Assembly (NCBI GenBank): GCA_958295665.1
Contig: OY282560.1
Coordinates: 147,428,091-147,492,090, forward strand
Length of the DNA: 64,000 nucleotides
Direction: 5' to 3'
From: Tipula vernalis
Taxonomy: Eukaryota > Arthropoda > Insecta > Diptera > Tipulidae
A program made the translations under genes and the position numbers. How positions within the stretch are numbered: the first letter of the stretch is position 1; each line of letters starts with the position of its first letter. Below are positions 1 through 13,200 of the stretch, piece after piece. The notes beneath the pieces were generated by a model that had not been told where the DNA came from, searched no databases, and saw nothing but the letters and a program-made list of their open reading frames with translations.

Positions 1-3000
1 CGGTACTCACAATTATATTGTCATTTTATTAGCAGTTAAAATTTTAGTACAAAGTCACAAAAAAAAGTGTCAGAAGTATTTGTTTTGACGTTTCTTCATT
101 TTTCGGATTTGTCGTTCAATTTCCGAAGTGCTGAATTAAAATGCTGACAATTGGATGGACATCCAATTTTTCTGTCAAAAATATAGACTCCCTTTACTGC
201 ACTAAAGGATTATTTGTGCATTTTTCTTTTGTTGAGAGTATGAAGCTCGAGTCGTTGGGATTCACATGCGTGATGCCATTCGTACACGGCAAACAAGGAA
301 GTGGTTAACATTGTCCCTAAGAGGTAGGATTCCAGGATTTGGGGTTGGAAAGATAATTTCAATAATTTATTTTAACCGCATGATTATAAAATTAGAACTG
401 ACAAATCTGAGGAGTAATAGTTAGTAATTTAAAATATCGTTTTCTTAAATTAAGCCATTTTTTAGTTCATTTGTATAATTATCTAAACAAATTAAAAATA
501 TCTATAAATATAAATTATCTAATTAAAATTAAAAAAGAAGTCTTTACTTAATAGTTCTGAAAATGGTTTCAAACCAAGTAATATTCCGAGAACTCTTTAG
601 AATCTCTTCCAATACTCAATCATTTTTGTGTTCTGCGATCGCGACCTTTTTATCAACAAAGCAACGATCACCACATACGGTCCCGTTAAATAAATTCGTT
701 GTTGCTGTTGTTGTTTTATTTGATGATAAATTGATTGAAAGTGAAAATTTGATAAATTGATTGAGAAATTCATCATTTTGTTGATTCCTACCTCTGCGCA
801 TTCATTTTTGATTAAATTTGATTGATTTTGTGTTTTTTTTTTTTTTTTTGGATTCTATATCTATCCAAAAAATATTTTATAATGATCATCAATTTATTGA
901 ATCAGTCAGCATTAATACATGTGTATATATAGTATAACATTGATACAATAACAACAACAACCATAACAAAAATATGAAGATAAAAATGGTAATGATGATT
1001 TTTAACACGTTTTGATTTGATCTTTACTGATAGATGGACTAATTTGAATTTAACATTTAAGAAACAAAACGAAATATATTTAAGATTAATTTATGTGATA
1101 TGACGCAAAGAAAAAGAAGAAGAAGATGTTGAATAAGAGGTATACATACTTACTTAAGACATCTAAAAGATAAGTCAAAGTGGAAAGTTAAGTTTACGAT
1201 TTTTTTTTAAATTTTTTGATTGGTATCTTTTGTAAATATTTTTCTACATTAAAAATAAAATAATTAAATAATGACGATCGTCGAGATGATGATGATGATG
1301 ATGATTATGAAGTAAAGGTACTTTGTTAATATTTTTAAATAAAGCAAAAGGTTAATGAAGCAAACTAAAATAAATAAAGACTAAAAAAAAAAAAAAAATG
1401 ATTGTGATCTGGAACAATTTGCCATGCGCGTGATCATCAAAAGTTCTATGGATATAAATGGATACATAAAGAAACTCAAAAAGTTAAATGAGAACGTCTT
1501 AATTATTAACTTTATTTTTTTGTTTTTATTTAATTCCCAAGAGATTAATTTGGTTTGATACACTTTGTGGCAGTAGCAGCAGCAACAAAACGGCATTTAA
1601 AACGATTTAATTAACAACAATTTTCGTGACAATTAAAATCAATCAGAGGAAGGCGAATGAAACCGCGCACTGCAGTCAGTATAGAAGAGATACAGAGATA
1701 TGACGTAAAAAGAGGCGCGCAAAAGAGAAGCCAAAATTAAATTAAGAAAAAAAAAAAAAAATTTAATTGATGATCGTGAGTAATCAAGGTCACATAAATA
1801 AATTTTACTTTCTAATGATTTTTATTTTGTTATTGTAAATAAGTTGAAATCATCATCAGCGCAATGATCATGATCATATCGCATCATGACGATCGCAATA
1901 GTACCTGACGTTCATGAAGTTTTAATTTTTATGAATTTAATTGGAACTTTCATTGATTTGAATAATTTTTTCGGGTTTTTTGTGTCTGGGTTTGTGTGTA
2001 TGTTGTTTTATTTAATTTTTTGGGAGTTGGTTTGAGGCTATATGAATTTTTTTTTTTTTTTTTCGGTTCGAATGGAACTAAATTAAATGTAATTATAGTT
2101 TTTGTGTGAGAAACTGCGCGCGGATAGAAGAAAGTTGTAAAATTGCTTTTCGTGTGATCACACACAAAACTATTTACAATTATTTTTTTTATTTTTAGTG
2201 GGAATTAGTTGAACATCTAGATGAATATTATGTGGGTTCTAACAAAAATAAAAAGATCGATAAAATTTAATGTTACCTACCTACCATGAATTTGCTAATA
2301 ATCATCGATCACCATGACGATGTTAATCAATTTTTTATATACCTTGAATTCGCGTTATCGGAAATAATGACATTAACCTATAACCTTATTAAATTCAATC
2401 ATAAAGAAATTTTCAAGGCAAAACGAATACAAAAAAATGAAGTAAATTTTCATAAATCACTTAAAGGTATTTCCCACAATTCACCTGCTAATTTTTTTAT
2501 AAATATTTTTTTTTTTGTTTTTATTTTCATTTTCCATAAATTCCATTCGCTATATATATATACGAGTATGTATATATTTCATTTCTGGATATCCCGAATC
2601 GAGTTTATCAACCTTAATACGTTTCGCGTATATGTACAAATTGTCCGTAATAAAATATCATTATGATAATCGAAATAAAATAAAAAAAAATCATTGATAT
2701 CACGTCTTAAGCGCATAACAAAAAAAAAAAACAGATACATTTTTGTGATAGATAAGAATGTGCGCGCATCTTGAGAATAAAAAACAAAAAGTATTTTGTC
2801 TTACATATTCAAATTTGTATGTATATACTTGTATATGATGATCATGTTGATCATGAATGATGATGATGAAGTGATCCAAGCGATCATGTTCAAATTGAAT
2901 TCGCAACAGAATATTATTCTTATTAATTTTTTTTTTTTATTTTATTATAAAAATATCAAATTCATGCATAGAAATAAATGTTCTCACGTTTGGTATCTTG

Positions 3001-5016
3001 TATTTCTACTTTAAGTTGATCTTTATTTTACTTTATATATTTTATTTTTATTAAGATCATGCTGTTCATATTTACAACACTTAAAGTTAAATTGTAATTG
3101 AATTTTCTTAATGATCATTAGAAAAGCAGCAACAACACACAAACAAAAATGTAACATTGAATAAAATGTACAAAAAATCAGAGCACAATTAATTTGTCGT
3201 TACATTTCGATGACATGACGTCACATTTCAAGGTGATTTAATGTGGCAGAGCACGTGGAGTGTGTTCAAATCGTGCGAACTATTGTATGTATACATATAT
3301 ATTAGAATTCTTCTTATAATGCAGGTTGATTGAAATACAATAGAAATAAAAATTATTAAGCCGCGCTTATATATTTGAAATGAATTCTATTTATTATACG
3401 TACATATTTAGTACAAATCAGTCATCAAAAGATTTAAATTGTTCTTGTATTTCTTTTTATTGTGTACACGAGCATTATGAATAAGCAACGAACCTGATTT
3501 TATTCAAATTTTTATTTTATTTTTTAAATGAGGTAAATTGCTGAGTAATAAAGTCAATGGTTAAATTTTTATTACGTTTAATGGTGTATTGTATGAGTCT
3601 CTATCTCGCTGCTATCTATATAAATCAGATGAACTGAAAAATAATGATCGTCGAGCTGTGATGGAATATTTAAATAATTTGCATAACAAAAACGTTAGTA
3701 GTTTTAATTTTGGTAAACCGATAGTAAGTGAACCAACCGATAGTTGAAAACCTCGGAATGCAATACGGTTTATAACAAAGCCATGTAAATTTCATGATTT
3801 ATTGATGTACAAATAAAAATTTATGTCAGACCATAGATACATTGTTTCCTTTATATTTAAGTTTGTGGGTGATCAAAAAAACACAAAACTATAAAAATGA
3901 TTAATTGGAAAAGAGACCAAGATCTTAAGAGACCAATATACATTTTCAGCCTACGAAAATGATAACATATTTATTGTGTGTATCAACATTCGATAATATG
4001 TTTATTTTAATTGACCGTGTAATTTTATATAATAATTACATACCAATGTTATCTTGGAAGGCTATTATGTAATCAATAGCTATTTATACATATAACATTT
4101 GGCTTTTGATATTGACATCATTCAACAATGTTCACAATTTATAAATCGATCAATCATTTGTTTAATTTTATTCAAAAGATGATCGAATTGAATATCGGTT
4201 ATATTCGATTCAATTTTTAATTAATCAAGAGGAATTCATTCGCTAATGCTAACTAATTTGTAACCGGATTATGTTGTTGATATTATGTATATACTTTTTT
4301 TTTCATTCAAGATGCCATCATTTGGGTGTGAGCTTGGAGTAATCATTGTTAAATGTCAACATATTTCGTATAAAGGCAGATGCGTTCAGAATGAATGATT
4401 GTCAAGTAATTTTTTAGAATTTAATTATAATGTCATATAAAGGAGAACAACTTTGTTAAACTTTAATAAACTGAGCAATTATTAGTAAGAATAATTTAAG
4501 AATAATTTAGAAAAACTTTCAATACAATTCTCCGAGCTTTCCTTTGTCAATCGTCACTCTACATTAATTCAAATTTTGAGTTATCATATAAAATCTTGAA
4601 CAGAAAAAGGATTTCCTGTTAATTTTCCAGTCCACTTCATTTAAAATCAATGTGAAAATGATGTTGATCTTGTAACGGTTTATTATAAATGTTTTGTATG
4701 GGTTATGATCGCATTATAAAAAATTTCCTAGCAGAAAACCACATGCTGATGAAAAACGGAGTAGCAAATAGAAGTTTTTCATTTTGTAAGTTAACGTATA
4801 AACATTTAGTGAAGTTATAATAGTGAATACGCAGTGAAGTGGTAAGGGACGACAGGACAATTATTGATAACGTAGTATGAATAAAAACGAAATAATGGAT
4901 GACAGCAATACATCGATTGACAATACTGGAGAATGAATGTTTTGTAATAAATTTGGAATTGTATCATGTGTGATTATACCGTCATTGGAATTTGACGATG
5001 TTGAAGAATTTTTTTT
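1..5016. other. Host-like non-coding island A
   Basis: No gene is recognisable here. The few open frames are short, very AT-rich and rich in Lys, Asn, Phe and Ile, as expected by chance at this composition. The stretch holds poly-T and poly-A runs, a GAT microsatellite and many GATC-containing words (for example around 1860-1900 and 2835-2890). No terminal repeats, transposase motifs or tandem units are visible. It reads like intron or intergenic sequence of a fly gene rather than transposon debris. The first 540 bases are less typical and could be separate. Boundaries are by eye. Confidence 0.5.
1285..1305. repeat. (GAT)7 microsatellite
   Basis: Seven perfect GAT units directly follow a CGATCGTCGA stretch. 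It is an ordinary simple repeat of fly non-coding DNA. Confidence 0.9.
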
Positions 5017-5174
5017 GATCACAGAGATGTCCACAAGGCCTTGCCTATATTTTTGGATAACTTGACCATATGCCAGTCTATGTGGTCAGTCTTATCCAAT
5101 TGTGATGAACTATACTATACTGCACAATATTTCGAATTTTTAATAATTTTATTAGTTTTAAAAATTGTTATAAC
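5017..5174 (-). repeat. Inverted copy of the 161-bp tandem unit
   Basis: This 158-bp stretch is a near-identical reverse complement of the tandem units that begin at 5204. It opens with GATCACAGAGATGTCCAC, the complement of the unit end, and closes with TTGTTATAAC, the complement of the unit start. A spacer of about 29 bp separates it from the forward array, so this unit and the first forward unit could pair as a hairpin of about 158 bp. Confidence 0.93.
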
Positions 5175-5203
5175 AATAGAGCTACCATAATAGTATGGAT
5201 ATG

Positions 5204-6340
5204 GAGATATAACAATTTTTAAAACTAATAAAATTATTAAAAATTCGAAATTCTGTGCAGTATAATATAGTTCATCACAATTGGATAAGACTGACCACAT
5301 AGACTGGCATATGGTCAAGTTATCCAAAAATATAGGCAAGACCTTGTGGACATCTCTGTGGTCAGAGATACAACAATTTTTAAAACTAATAAAATTATTA
5401 AAAATTCGAAATTCTGTGCAGTATAGTATAGTTCATCACAATTGGATAAGACTAACCACATAGACTGGCATATGGTCAAGTTATCCAAAAATATAGGCAA
5501 GACCTTGTGGACATCTCTGTGATCGGAAATACAACAATTTTTAAAACCAATAAAATTATTAAAAATTCGAAATTCTGTGAAGTATAGTACAGTTCATCAC
5601 AATTGAATAAGACTGACCACATAGACTGGCATAAGGTCAAGTTATCCAAAAATATAGGCAAGACCTTGTGGACATCTCTGTGATCAGAGATATAACAATT
5701 TTTAAAACTAATAAAATTATTAAAAATTCGAAATTCTGTGCAGTATAGTATAGTTCATCCCAATTGGATAAGACTGACCACATAGACTGGCATATGGTCA
5801 AGTTATCCAAAAATATAGGCAAAACCTTGTGGACATCTCTGTGATCAGAGATATAAAATTTTTTAAAACTAATAAAATTATTAAAAATTCTAAATTTTGT
5901 AAAGTATAGTATAGTTCATCACAATTGTATAAGATTGACCACATAGACTGGCACATGGCCAAGTTATCCGAAAATATAGGCAAGACCTTGTGGACATCTC
6001 TGCGGTCGGCGATATAAAACTTTTAAAATAATGGAAAATTATTAAAAATTCGAAAAACTGTGAAATATATTATAGTTCATTATAATTGGTTCGGCTTGGT
6101 GACATAGACTATATGGCTTAGCTATTCTAAGAAATGTGCGGGACCTTCGGGACATTTCCAGGATCGACGCTAAATAATTATCTAAACCATCAAAAATCAG
6201 TCAACTTTTAAATTATCTGAATTATAGTAATGTTCAACACATTTGGATATTTTTGCTTAACGAGATAAACAGATGGTCCAGCTATCTGAAAACGATGAAA
6301 AGAACCTGTTTCCTGATGAAAAGAATCTGTTTGGTGGTAC
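5204..6340 (+). repeat. 161-bp tandem array, five good units plus decayed units
   Basis: The anchor GAGAT followed by ATAACAATTTTT recurs at 5204 and 5365 and then every 161 bp to about 6008, with few mismatches. From 6009 to about 6340 two further units are recognisable but strongly diverged; GACATAGACTATATGG near 6100 matches the conserved core. A 60-62 codon open frame recurs in each unit on the minus strand, but 161 is not a multiple of 3, so it cannot continue through the array and is best seen as a by-product. The array is either a local satellite or the internal repeat of an unidentified non-autonomous element. Confidence 0.93.
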
Positions 6341-7910
6341 GAAAAATCCAAAATTACAAAAAATTTAAATTTTCATATAATTTAAATTCCAATTGGAAAA
6401 TAGCTAATTTAACAGTGTAATTTTTTGTTATTTTTTTTTAGCATAAACTTCACCCTCATAAGAATGTTACATCTGGTAAGATAAAGAAACTAATACCTTA
6501 GTTAACTAAATAAATAAAACAAATACATAACTGATAGTTTCAGATGCTCCACCAAAACCAACCACAAAAACAAAGCCAACAAATTCGAAACAATTTTTAA
6601 AATATACAATCAAAGATGCTCAAAATTCGTTCCAGGTCCTATTTCCAACTATACACAGGATGTCGATAAATTTATCGAAGCTCAGATTGAGATAACATTG
6701 CATAGATTGAGATGACATAGCATAGAATTATTGGAGACAGTTTATATTCCGCAAATCAATTTTTCATTTATTGTGATAGTATAAGGTATAAATGTGTGAG
6801 TCCTTTCACCGCTTTAGACTGCGCTTTTAAACTTTTCCAGGTGTTATGTTTACAATATCAGGAACCATCTTAAGCTGTTTGGAAATTTATACAAAAAAAA
6901 ATTTTATAACATTGATACATGCTACGATGATGCATGCCTCAGTAAACTTATTGATATCTAAATTGAAACACAATTAGATGTCACTAAATTATTGAATTAG
7001 TATGAAAATGATTGACGTTTCGACATTGCTAGTTCACGATTGTCATGAAAACTTCGGAAACACAATGTACTATAAAGGTATAAAGTTGTTGATTTGTTTC
7101 TATAGACTATGAGTACTTTCAGTTTATAAATTACTCTTCACTAAAATGTTAATAATTTCTTAGCATCGTACAAATTAATGTTGAGCGTAATCATACTTCA
7201 GTCATAGAGTTGGAAGTTGTACCTAAGTTTGTTCTAACTTTTTGTTTATAGTAAATGTATTAGTCAAAATTAAAAAAAAATCTAAAGATTGAGTACATTT
7301 CGTACTCAATCTTTAGATACACATTTCGTGTTTTTTGACCTGAAAATGTAGAATATGGTAATCGCATACGCTCTTTCAGAATCAATTGTCAGTTTTTGTT
7401 AAATCATAAGGGTTTCTGAGGTATTTCACGCTTTATTTGTTCCATGTGCATTTTAATTTATCATTTTTGTTTGGACCAAATCCATATTTTTGCCATATGG
7501 AACAAAAAACTAATGAATTTTAATAATATTTTTTGTTATGATTAGTTTGGTTCAAAAGCCTAAACCATATATCTGGAACAATGATTTATTTCATTATCCA
7601 GAAATTTGTGTTTTTCTCGAGAAAAATTATAAATATCTCGAGAAATCAGAAATGGATTTTACCTAACTTTCTCGATAAACTATCAGGAAAATTTCTCGAG
7701 AAGAAACTCTAATCCATAGCCGTACATAGTTTAAGTTTGCAAGAGTATACAAGGAACTTATATTTCATTTTTTCTGTTGTATTAATGTGATATAACGTCT
7801 GCGAGATGGAATCGCCGATTCCTCCTCTAAGTCCACAATTACTAGGGTAAATGAACCTTATGACTTCGTTTTGTTGCATTTCATTTTTTAATGATATTTA
7901 AAACAAGATT
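6341..7910. other. Gene-less stretch with small palindromes
   Basis: No coding region is recognisable. It contains a 16-bp palindrome TCGATAAATTTATCGA at 6663-6678, a perfect hairpin at 7281-7317 and several CTCGAGAAA/TTTCTCGAG words at 7615-7705. It probably consists of decayed repeats. Confidence 0.4.
7281..7317. repeat. Perfect 16-bp stem, 5-nt loop hairpin
   Basis: TCTAAAGATTGAGTAC (7281-7296) is exactly complementary to 7302-7317, with ATTTC between. An A-run precedes it. It could be the terminal hairpin of a Helitron-like element or a relic of a small terminal inverted repeat, but no matching second end is visible. Confidence 0.85.
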
Positions 7911-9774
7911 ATGACTTGTATTATGGAAGAACCTAACGTCGAAGAACTACGGAATGATACTGATTCATCGAATGAGTCTTCCTCGAAATTGGACTTTTTA
8001 GGTACGAATACATAATTGTTTTTATTTCTAAACTTTTCTCTAAATAAATTAAATTTCCAATAGGTGATCATCACCGATGAAGACCCAACCTATATGCCGA
8101 AGAAAAATATCGTAAAAAATTTATGTTATGGTAAGTTTTTTGGAAATTATTTTAACCGGTTTTACTTTACTTAGTTAATTTGTTTAAATTTAAAAGATTC
8201 CAATGATGATCAAACTGCTTTGTCTCCAAAAAATGAAGGGGTGGATGACAATTGGAGAGATTTCCATCTCCAAGGTTAACAAAAAAGAGACAGAAACATG
8301 TTATTGTTTGGAAGTGCAACCTATAAATAAAAACTCGATAACCGATGGCGGCAAGGCAAATGAAACCCGGATGTAAACATACTTGCTTTTTTGTATGTAC
8401 TAAAAATTTATCCGTGGAAGATCGACAGAAGATATTTGAGAGATTTTGAAATCTAACCGATGATGATAAAACCAAGTTTTTTTTTAAAAATTTGTTAAAC
8501 GTGTGACTGTAAACCGGCGATGAGTGACATCGGACATAAAGAAATATTCATATAGATTTTTTCTCCAAGTCAATAAACATTTAGTAAGAGTATGTAGATG
8601 GTTCTTTCTAAACACTCTAAACGTATCGAAAAGACGAATTTACTATTGTTTTGAAAAACTTTCCGACAAAGAAACAGGATGTCCGCGTGCTATGAAACGA
8701 GGAAAAAATATAAACAGAGTAACGCCACCAGAAAAACTAAATGAAGTACGAAATCACATAGAAAGTTTTGCAACTGTTAACTCCCATTATTGTCGCGCTA
8801 ACACACGCTCGAAGCACACTTAAATATAAAAATAATGTATCAATTATACTTAGAATGCGTACGAATGAACCTATAACATTTTCCATATACCGGAACATAT
8901 TCAACAATGAATTTAATATTTCATTCCATAAGCCAAAAAATGATCTATGCGATAAATGCTTCTTGTTTAAGCAAAATATAACACCATCTCCGGAAGAAAT
9001 ATTGGTACATGAGACACATGAACAAGAGAAGATAGCATGTAAAGATGATAGAAGCAATATTGATCCTACAACAAGCATTTTATGCTATGACTTGCACAGC
9101 GAGTAATTGGCCTGCCGAAAGGAAATGCTTCGTCATTTTCAACCTATACAACCCGGCAGCTGCAGCTGTGATACCAGAGAGGAAGAAAATAATTTATTGT
9201 GCTTTATGGACCGATGTTCACAGTGGTCGTCCCGGCAGTGATATCTGTAGTGCTTTAATATGAATATTAATTCAACTGGTAAAAGGTTTTCCCTTAACAA
9301 AACGTATATAGTTAGAATGTGCTATTCAAAAATTCTCAGAACCAGGACACTTAAATATACAAGAAGTTGACTGTGTACACTCTACTAGCAATTGGTATAA
9401 CTGAAAAACTGGAAATTCACAGCCCGCTTTATTTTGTGCGATTACTACAAAACACAAGTGCTAAAACTGTTAGTTTGGTCATATTATAAATGAAGCCAAC
9501 GGATTTTAAAACATATTCGAATTCAGGTGGTAATTTGGACTTTACCAAAGTTATATTTTCTCGAATTAAATCTATCTTATATGAACAAGAAGAAACCGGC
9601 AGCTTTACCATCCAATACAAACTTTCCTTTCAAGAAATAAACTATAAGACTTGTTCTTTGCGCAAAAAGGCATCTCGAAATTTGCTCGCCATTCCAATAA
9701 ATCTTTTTTCAACTGCAATTGCTAAGAAGAAAGTTTCAGATATTAAAGATCTTTTCCCGTTTCTTCCAACGTAA
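7911..9774 (+). pseudogene. Decayed DUF7869-like repetitive insect protein gene
   Basis: Pieces of one protein occur in order but in shifting frames. An acidic N-terminus starts at 7911 or 7923. A possible exon at 8065-8130 encodes DEDPTYMPKKNIVKNL. A Cys-rich piece near 8370-8450 contains KNLSVEDRQKIFERF. Then come VSKRRIYYCFEKLSDKETG (8600s), ESFATVNSHYCRA (8770s), the strongest motif SFHKPKNDLCDKC (8920-8960), and SFTIQYKLSFQE with KKKVSDIKDLFPFLP at the C-end (to 9774). From memory this order matches a large uncharacterised insect family annotated with DUF7869, usually 500-700 residues and often repetitive, so probably transposon-linked. Splice-like borders (TTTTTAG/GTACGA, TATG/GTAAGT, CCAATAG/GTG) suggest a DNA-level copy that kept introns rather than a processed copy. 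Stops and frameshifts make it non-functional. Its function is unknown. Confidence 0.6.
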
Positions 9775-9984
9775 AGTAAAGCTGGACATAATATTATGGA
9801 TATTATAAAAACTTGAATTAGTGCAAAACTATTTTTTTTTCGAAGCTCCTTTACAAAACTTTTTTATTGTAAGAGGAAGGAAAGTGTCGATATGACTGAC
9901 TCGCGTTACATTTATTTACCCTCCCGCACTATCATTTATTCAGCACCTTTTACAATCAGCACATTTTAGCACACCACGTTTTGC

Positions 9985-10273
9985 CAATCATTCTTTGACA
10001 AGTGAAATTTGCCTTGTTCGCCTTGTTTGTAATAATGCTTTAAGTTTCTGGTCAAGTATAATACCTAGATATTTAACCTCCGTCACCATCTGGAGCGTTT
10101 CCTCTTTTAGAGTTAGCGGTGGAAGGATAGTTTTTTCTCTGATTGTTAAAGAGAATGCAGTTAATTTTATTAGGATTGACCGTAAGGCCCGCATCCATGC
10201 ACCAGTCGTTTACTAACTCTAGGGTTCGTTGCATTCGTTCCCATACAGTATTTTCGAATTTATCCCTAACCAT
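9985..10273 (-). pseudogene. LINE reverse-transcriptase fragment (Jockey/R1/LOA type)
   Basis: Two overlapping minus-strand frames together give the end of an RT palm and thumb. VNDWCMDAGLTVNPNK and the following ILFNNQRK are in one frame; LKEETLQMVTEVKYLGIILD is in the other, so there is at least one frameshift. The order WC..aGLtvNp.K, then kYLGiiLD, is diagnostic of non-LTR retrotransposon RT after the catalytic ADD box. Upstream RT blocks and any endonuclease are missing, so this is a small orphan fragment. The clade is uncertain. Confidence 0.8.
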
Positions 10274-13200
10274 CTAGACTAGAACTAGATTGTTCCATAT
10301 CTAAATCAATTTGGTTCACATCCTATAAAGAACACCAATTAGTGCTAAACGGGTGGATATGGACCAAATTAAAAAAATTCTAGGTTCAGCGAAATTTTGA
10401 TTGCTCGATAAGTATTGGTCGAATTTTTATAAAAACTTCAATATAAACTCCTAGATATGTATAAATTCCACTAAAAAAATCAAAAAATTTTATCGGTTGA
10501 AGACTCAAACTGCGTATTGTTAAATTACTACACCTGAATGTTTGTAAGGAAAGATATAATTTTCACTAATACGTTTAAAACAAACTTAGAGTTTAGAGTT
10601 AGAACAAACTTAGAGAAATCTTCCTACTTTTATATATTTTAGAAAAAGGAGAAGTCTATTCTACAAGTGGGCTACATTTACATGACGTCATTTAGAACAT
10701 TTTTAGTTCAAAGTTCTCTCACATGTCACATCTACGTATACTACCACGATTCATGCACACCAGGGTAGTATTTTTAACGAGCTCTTTTACTCTTCTGATG
10801 AAAAACACAACCTACAACTTGTGTTTGTTGCTTTGTCATACGTAAAGAGATTCTAAGGGTTGTTTATCTAATCACCTCCCCAACCGAAAATAATTTATGC
10901 AAGTATTAAATTTTCAATGTATCCTTCAAAATGTGCTAGGTCGCCTTATTTGGCTCTAATGGGAGGCTCATTGTTAACATTCAAATATAAAACCTCTATA
11001 TTACGTCAACGTTACGTCATGATGCTCAATTCTCTTGCTTTCCGAGGTCCAATAACAAGAATGATAATAATCCTTATTTCAAATTCTGTATTCAAAAGAG
11101 ATGACCAGTAAGCAGCTGGAGTACAATTTATAAAAATGCAAATAATGTTACTCGCCGTATAAAAATCATCAACCTTCAAACACGCATTTGGGATTTCATA
11201 TTTATTTTTGGCACCCTCGGGCACCATACATAAACATTAACTCAAATCGAAATATACCTGCTACAAGCAAGTTATGGGATGACAACGAAACAGTCTTCCA
11301 AAAAAAATTAGAAAAGTTAAAGTCTAACGGATGGCTGCCTTTTAGTGATGTACTCTAGTTTCTGTAATCACTGACCAAACGAGTATTGAGTCTGCTTAAA
11401 ATCGATTTAAGTGCTTGATTTATATCGTCATTTTGAGCAGTTATTCCTTGATTTTCGTTACTCAACGTTATTTAAGCGTAAGTTATTTTACCCATTTGTC
11501 GACAAATAGCCTCCTACTCTATGCTAGAACAATCTGTGGATCTTAAAAATTCGGTGTCGGTTGTAATATATTTAACGTACATATATACGTATAACAACTT
11601 AACTATTTAACTATATACAGTATTGAAAATAAAAGTATAAATGAAATTAAAATTTAAGTATTCTTAAGAGCTTTAAGATTAAATTTGGAAGTGTCACAAA
11701 TCATTTATACTGGAGCAATATAACAGATGAGATTTTAAACGCAAAGTGAATATGTTCAATTTCGGACATGTTTTTCAATTATTTGAAAGACTATTAAATA
11801 TTTTTGAAGCCAAAATTAAAAATGAATTCTGGAAGCTGGTAGTTGTAAATTTTTGTAGGTGGACGTGTTGCTTATTTCTTAGATTATAATTTGTACTGTT
11901 AACACAGGTATTATAACTAGTATTTAAATAAAATTTAGTTAGGCTTAGTTAATTTTGACTTGCCCTTCATAATACTCAATATATCATACAAATTAATGAA
12001 AGCATTTTTTTTTATTAAGGAACTCAGTTCCAAGTTACAGTCAATTACAAGTTAAACGAGTTATAAGCACTACATACGGCTTAAAAAATGTATAACATCA
12101 AACTACCAAAAGCAGACATTTGACACATCTGGTTCCCTGTTGAAATATTTTTCTGTAAGTCCATTGGCATGGGGTAATAAATATGCTATTCCTAAAGTCG
12201 CTGGTTGGAGAATTGATGGATGCAGAAGAATTCGATACTTTGTTGATGTCTGCTATTAGAAATTTATAGTTGGATACGTCGAATTGAGCATCAAATAAGG
12301 TCGCAAATTCGAAGCTAGAGCGTTCAATTCGTTTCGTACGCAGCAACGCTGAACTAGCCAATAATCAATTTCCGACGCAGGAATTTTCCGCTCTCCACGT
12401 ACATATGGATTTTAGTGATCTAAAATTGTACATGGTGTACTGCGTGATGCAGACGACTGATAAAGGTGAAACAGTTAAGAGAGAAAAACTCGGATCACTC
12501 ATTCCAATAGTATGATTCAAAGGTCGTTTAGTGTAATTATGACGTCTTCAGAAACACCAGTGGAGTTAGTTTAATTAGTTTTAACTGATTCTGGATTTGG
12601 AGTATTAATTTTTATTTGGTTCATCTTTTCAGCAAATCTACGTTTACTTACATGTGCCAAGCACGATTTGCTTTATTTAACCTTTTTGCCATTTCTCTGT
12701 AAGTTTCACTATCTTCCAAGTTTTTGTAGGTGTTTCCGTTCATCACTAAACTTATCAGTAATTTTTGATTTAAAAATGTTGGGTTTTTTAAACGAAAAAT
12801 CGTTAACCATAGCTGTTTATTGCTGTGATTGACTTACTATGTCTGTTAATTTATAAATTTATTGCTGTGATTGACTTACTATGTCTGTTTTAACTTAAAA
12901 GTCATAAGTATTCTTTAATTGTTACTACCCCAACAGCCTCGACGATGTGTGATACAATAGCGCAAAAGTTAAATTACATGAAAATATTTCAGAATTGACA
13001 AAGTCGACGGACAAAGCGCATTAGACCAAGTACTAAAATTAAATTATTTTCAATATTGTACGCAAGAACGTATTGAAGTGTCACATTTTGATTTGAAAAA
13101 AATACAAAATGAAAGGCATTCTTGGGAAATAAAGTTACACCAATTAAACTGATGCCAATCACTTTAAACGGCATGTACATATGTATCTAAATTATTAGTT

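Noticed and set aside
563..801. Overlapping 60-65-codon frames on both strands
   Set aside because: Mirror frames on the same bases with no recognisable protein; probably chance.
1676..1680. TCAGT initiator-like site (core promoter)
   Set aside because: No matching downstream promoter element at +28 to +33 and no gene downstream; a five-base match is too weak.
2286..2666. 126-codon plus-strand frame in island A
   Set aside because: Composition (Phe, Ile, Asn, Lys) and overlap with poly-T tracts are what AT-rich non-coding DNA gives; no domain, signal or neighbour supports it.
5115..5983. Series of 61-75-residue minus-strand open frames of similar sequence
   Set aside because: They are the same repeat unit read five times. 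The 161-bp period is not divisible by 3, so no continuous protein exists, and there is no start context or family match.
11012..11227. 71-codon minus-strand frame
   Set aside because: Not recognised, overlaps another frame on the opposite strand, and has no supporting context.
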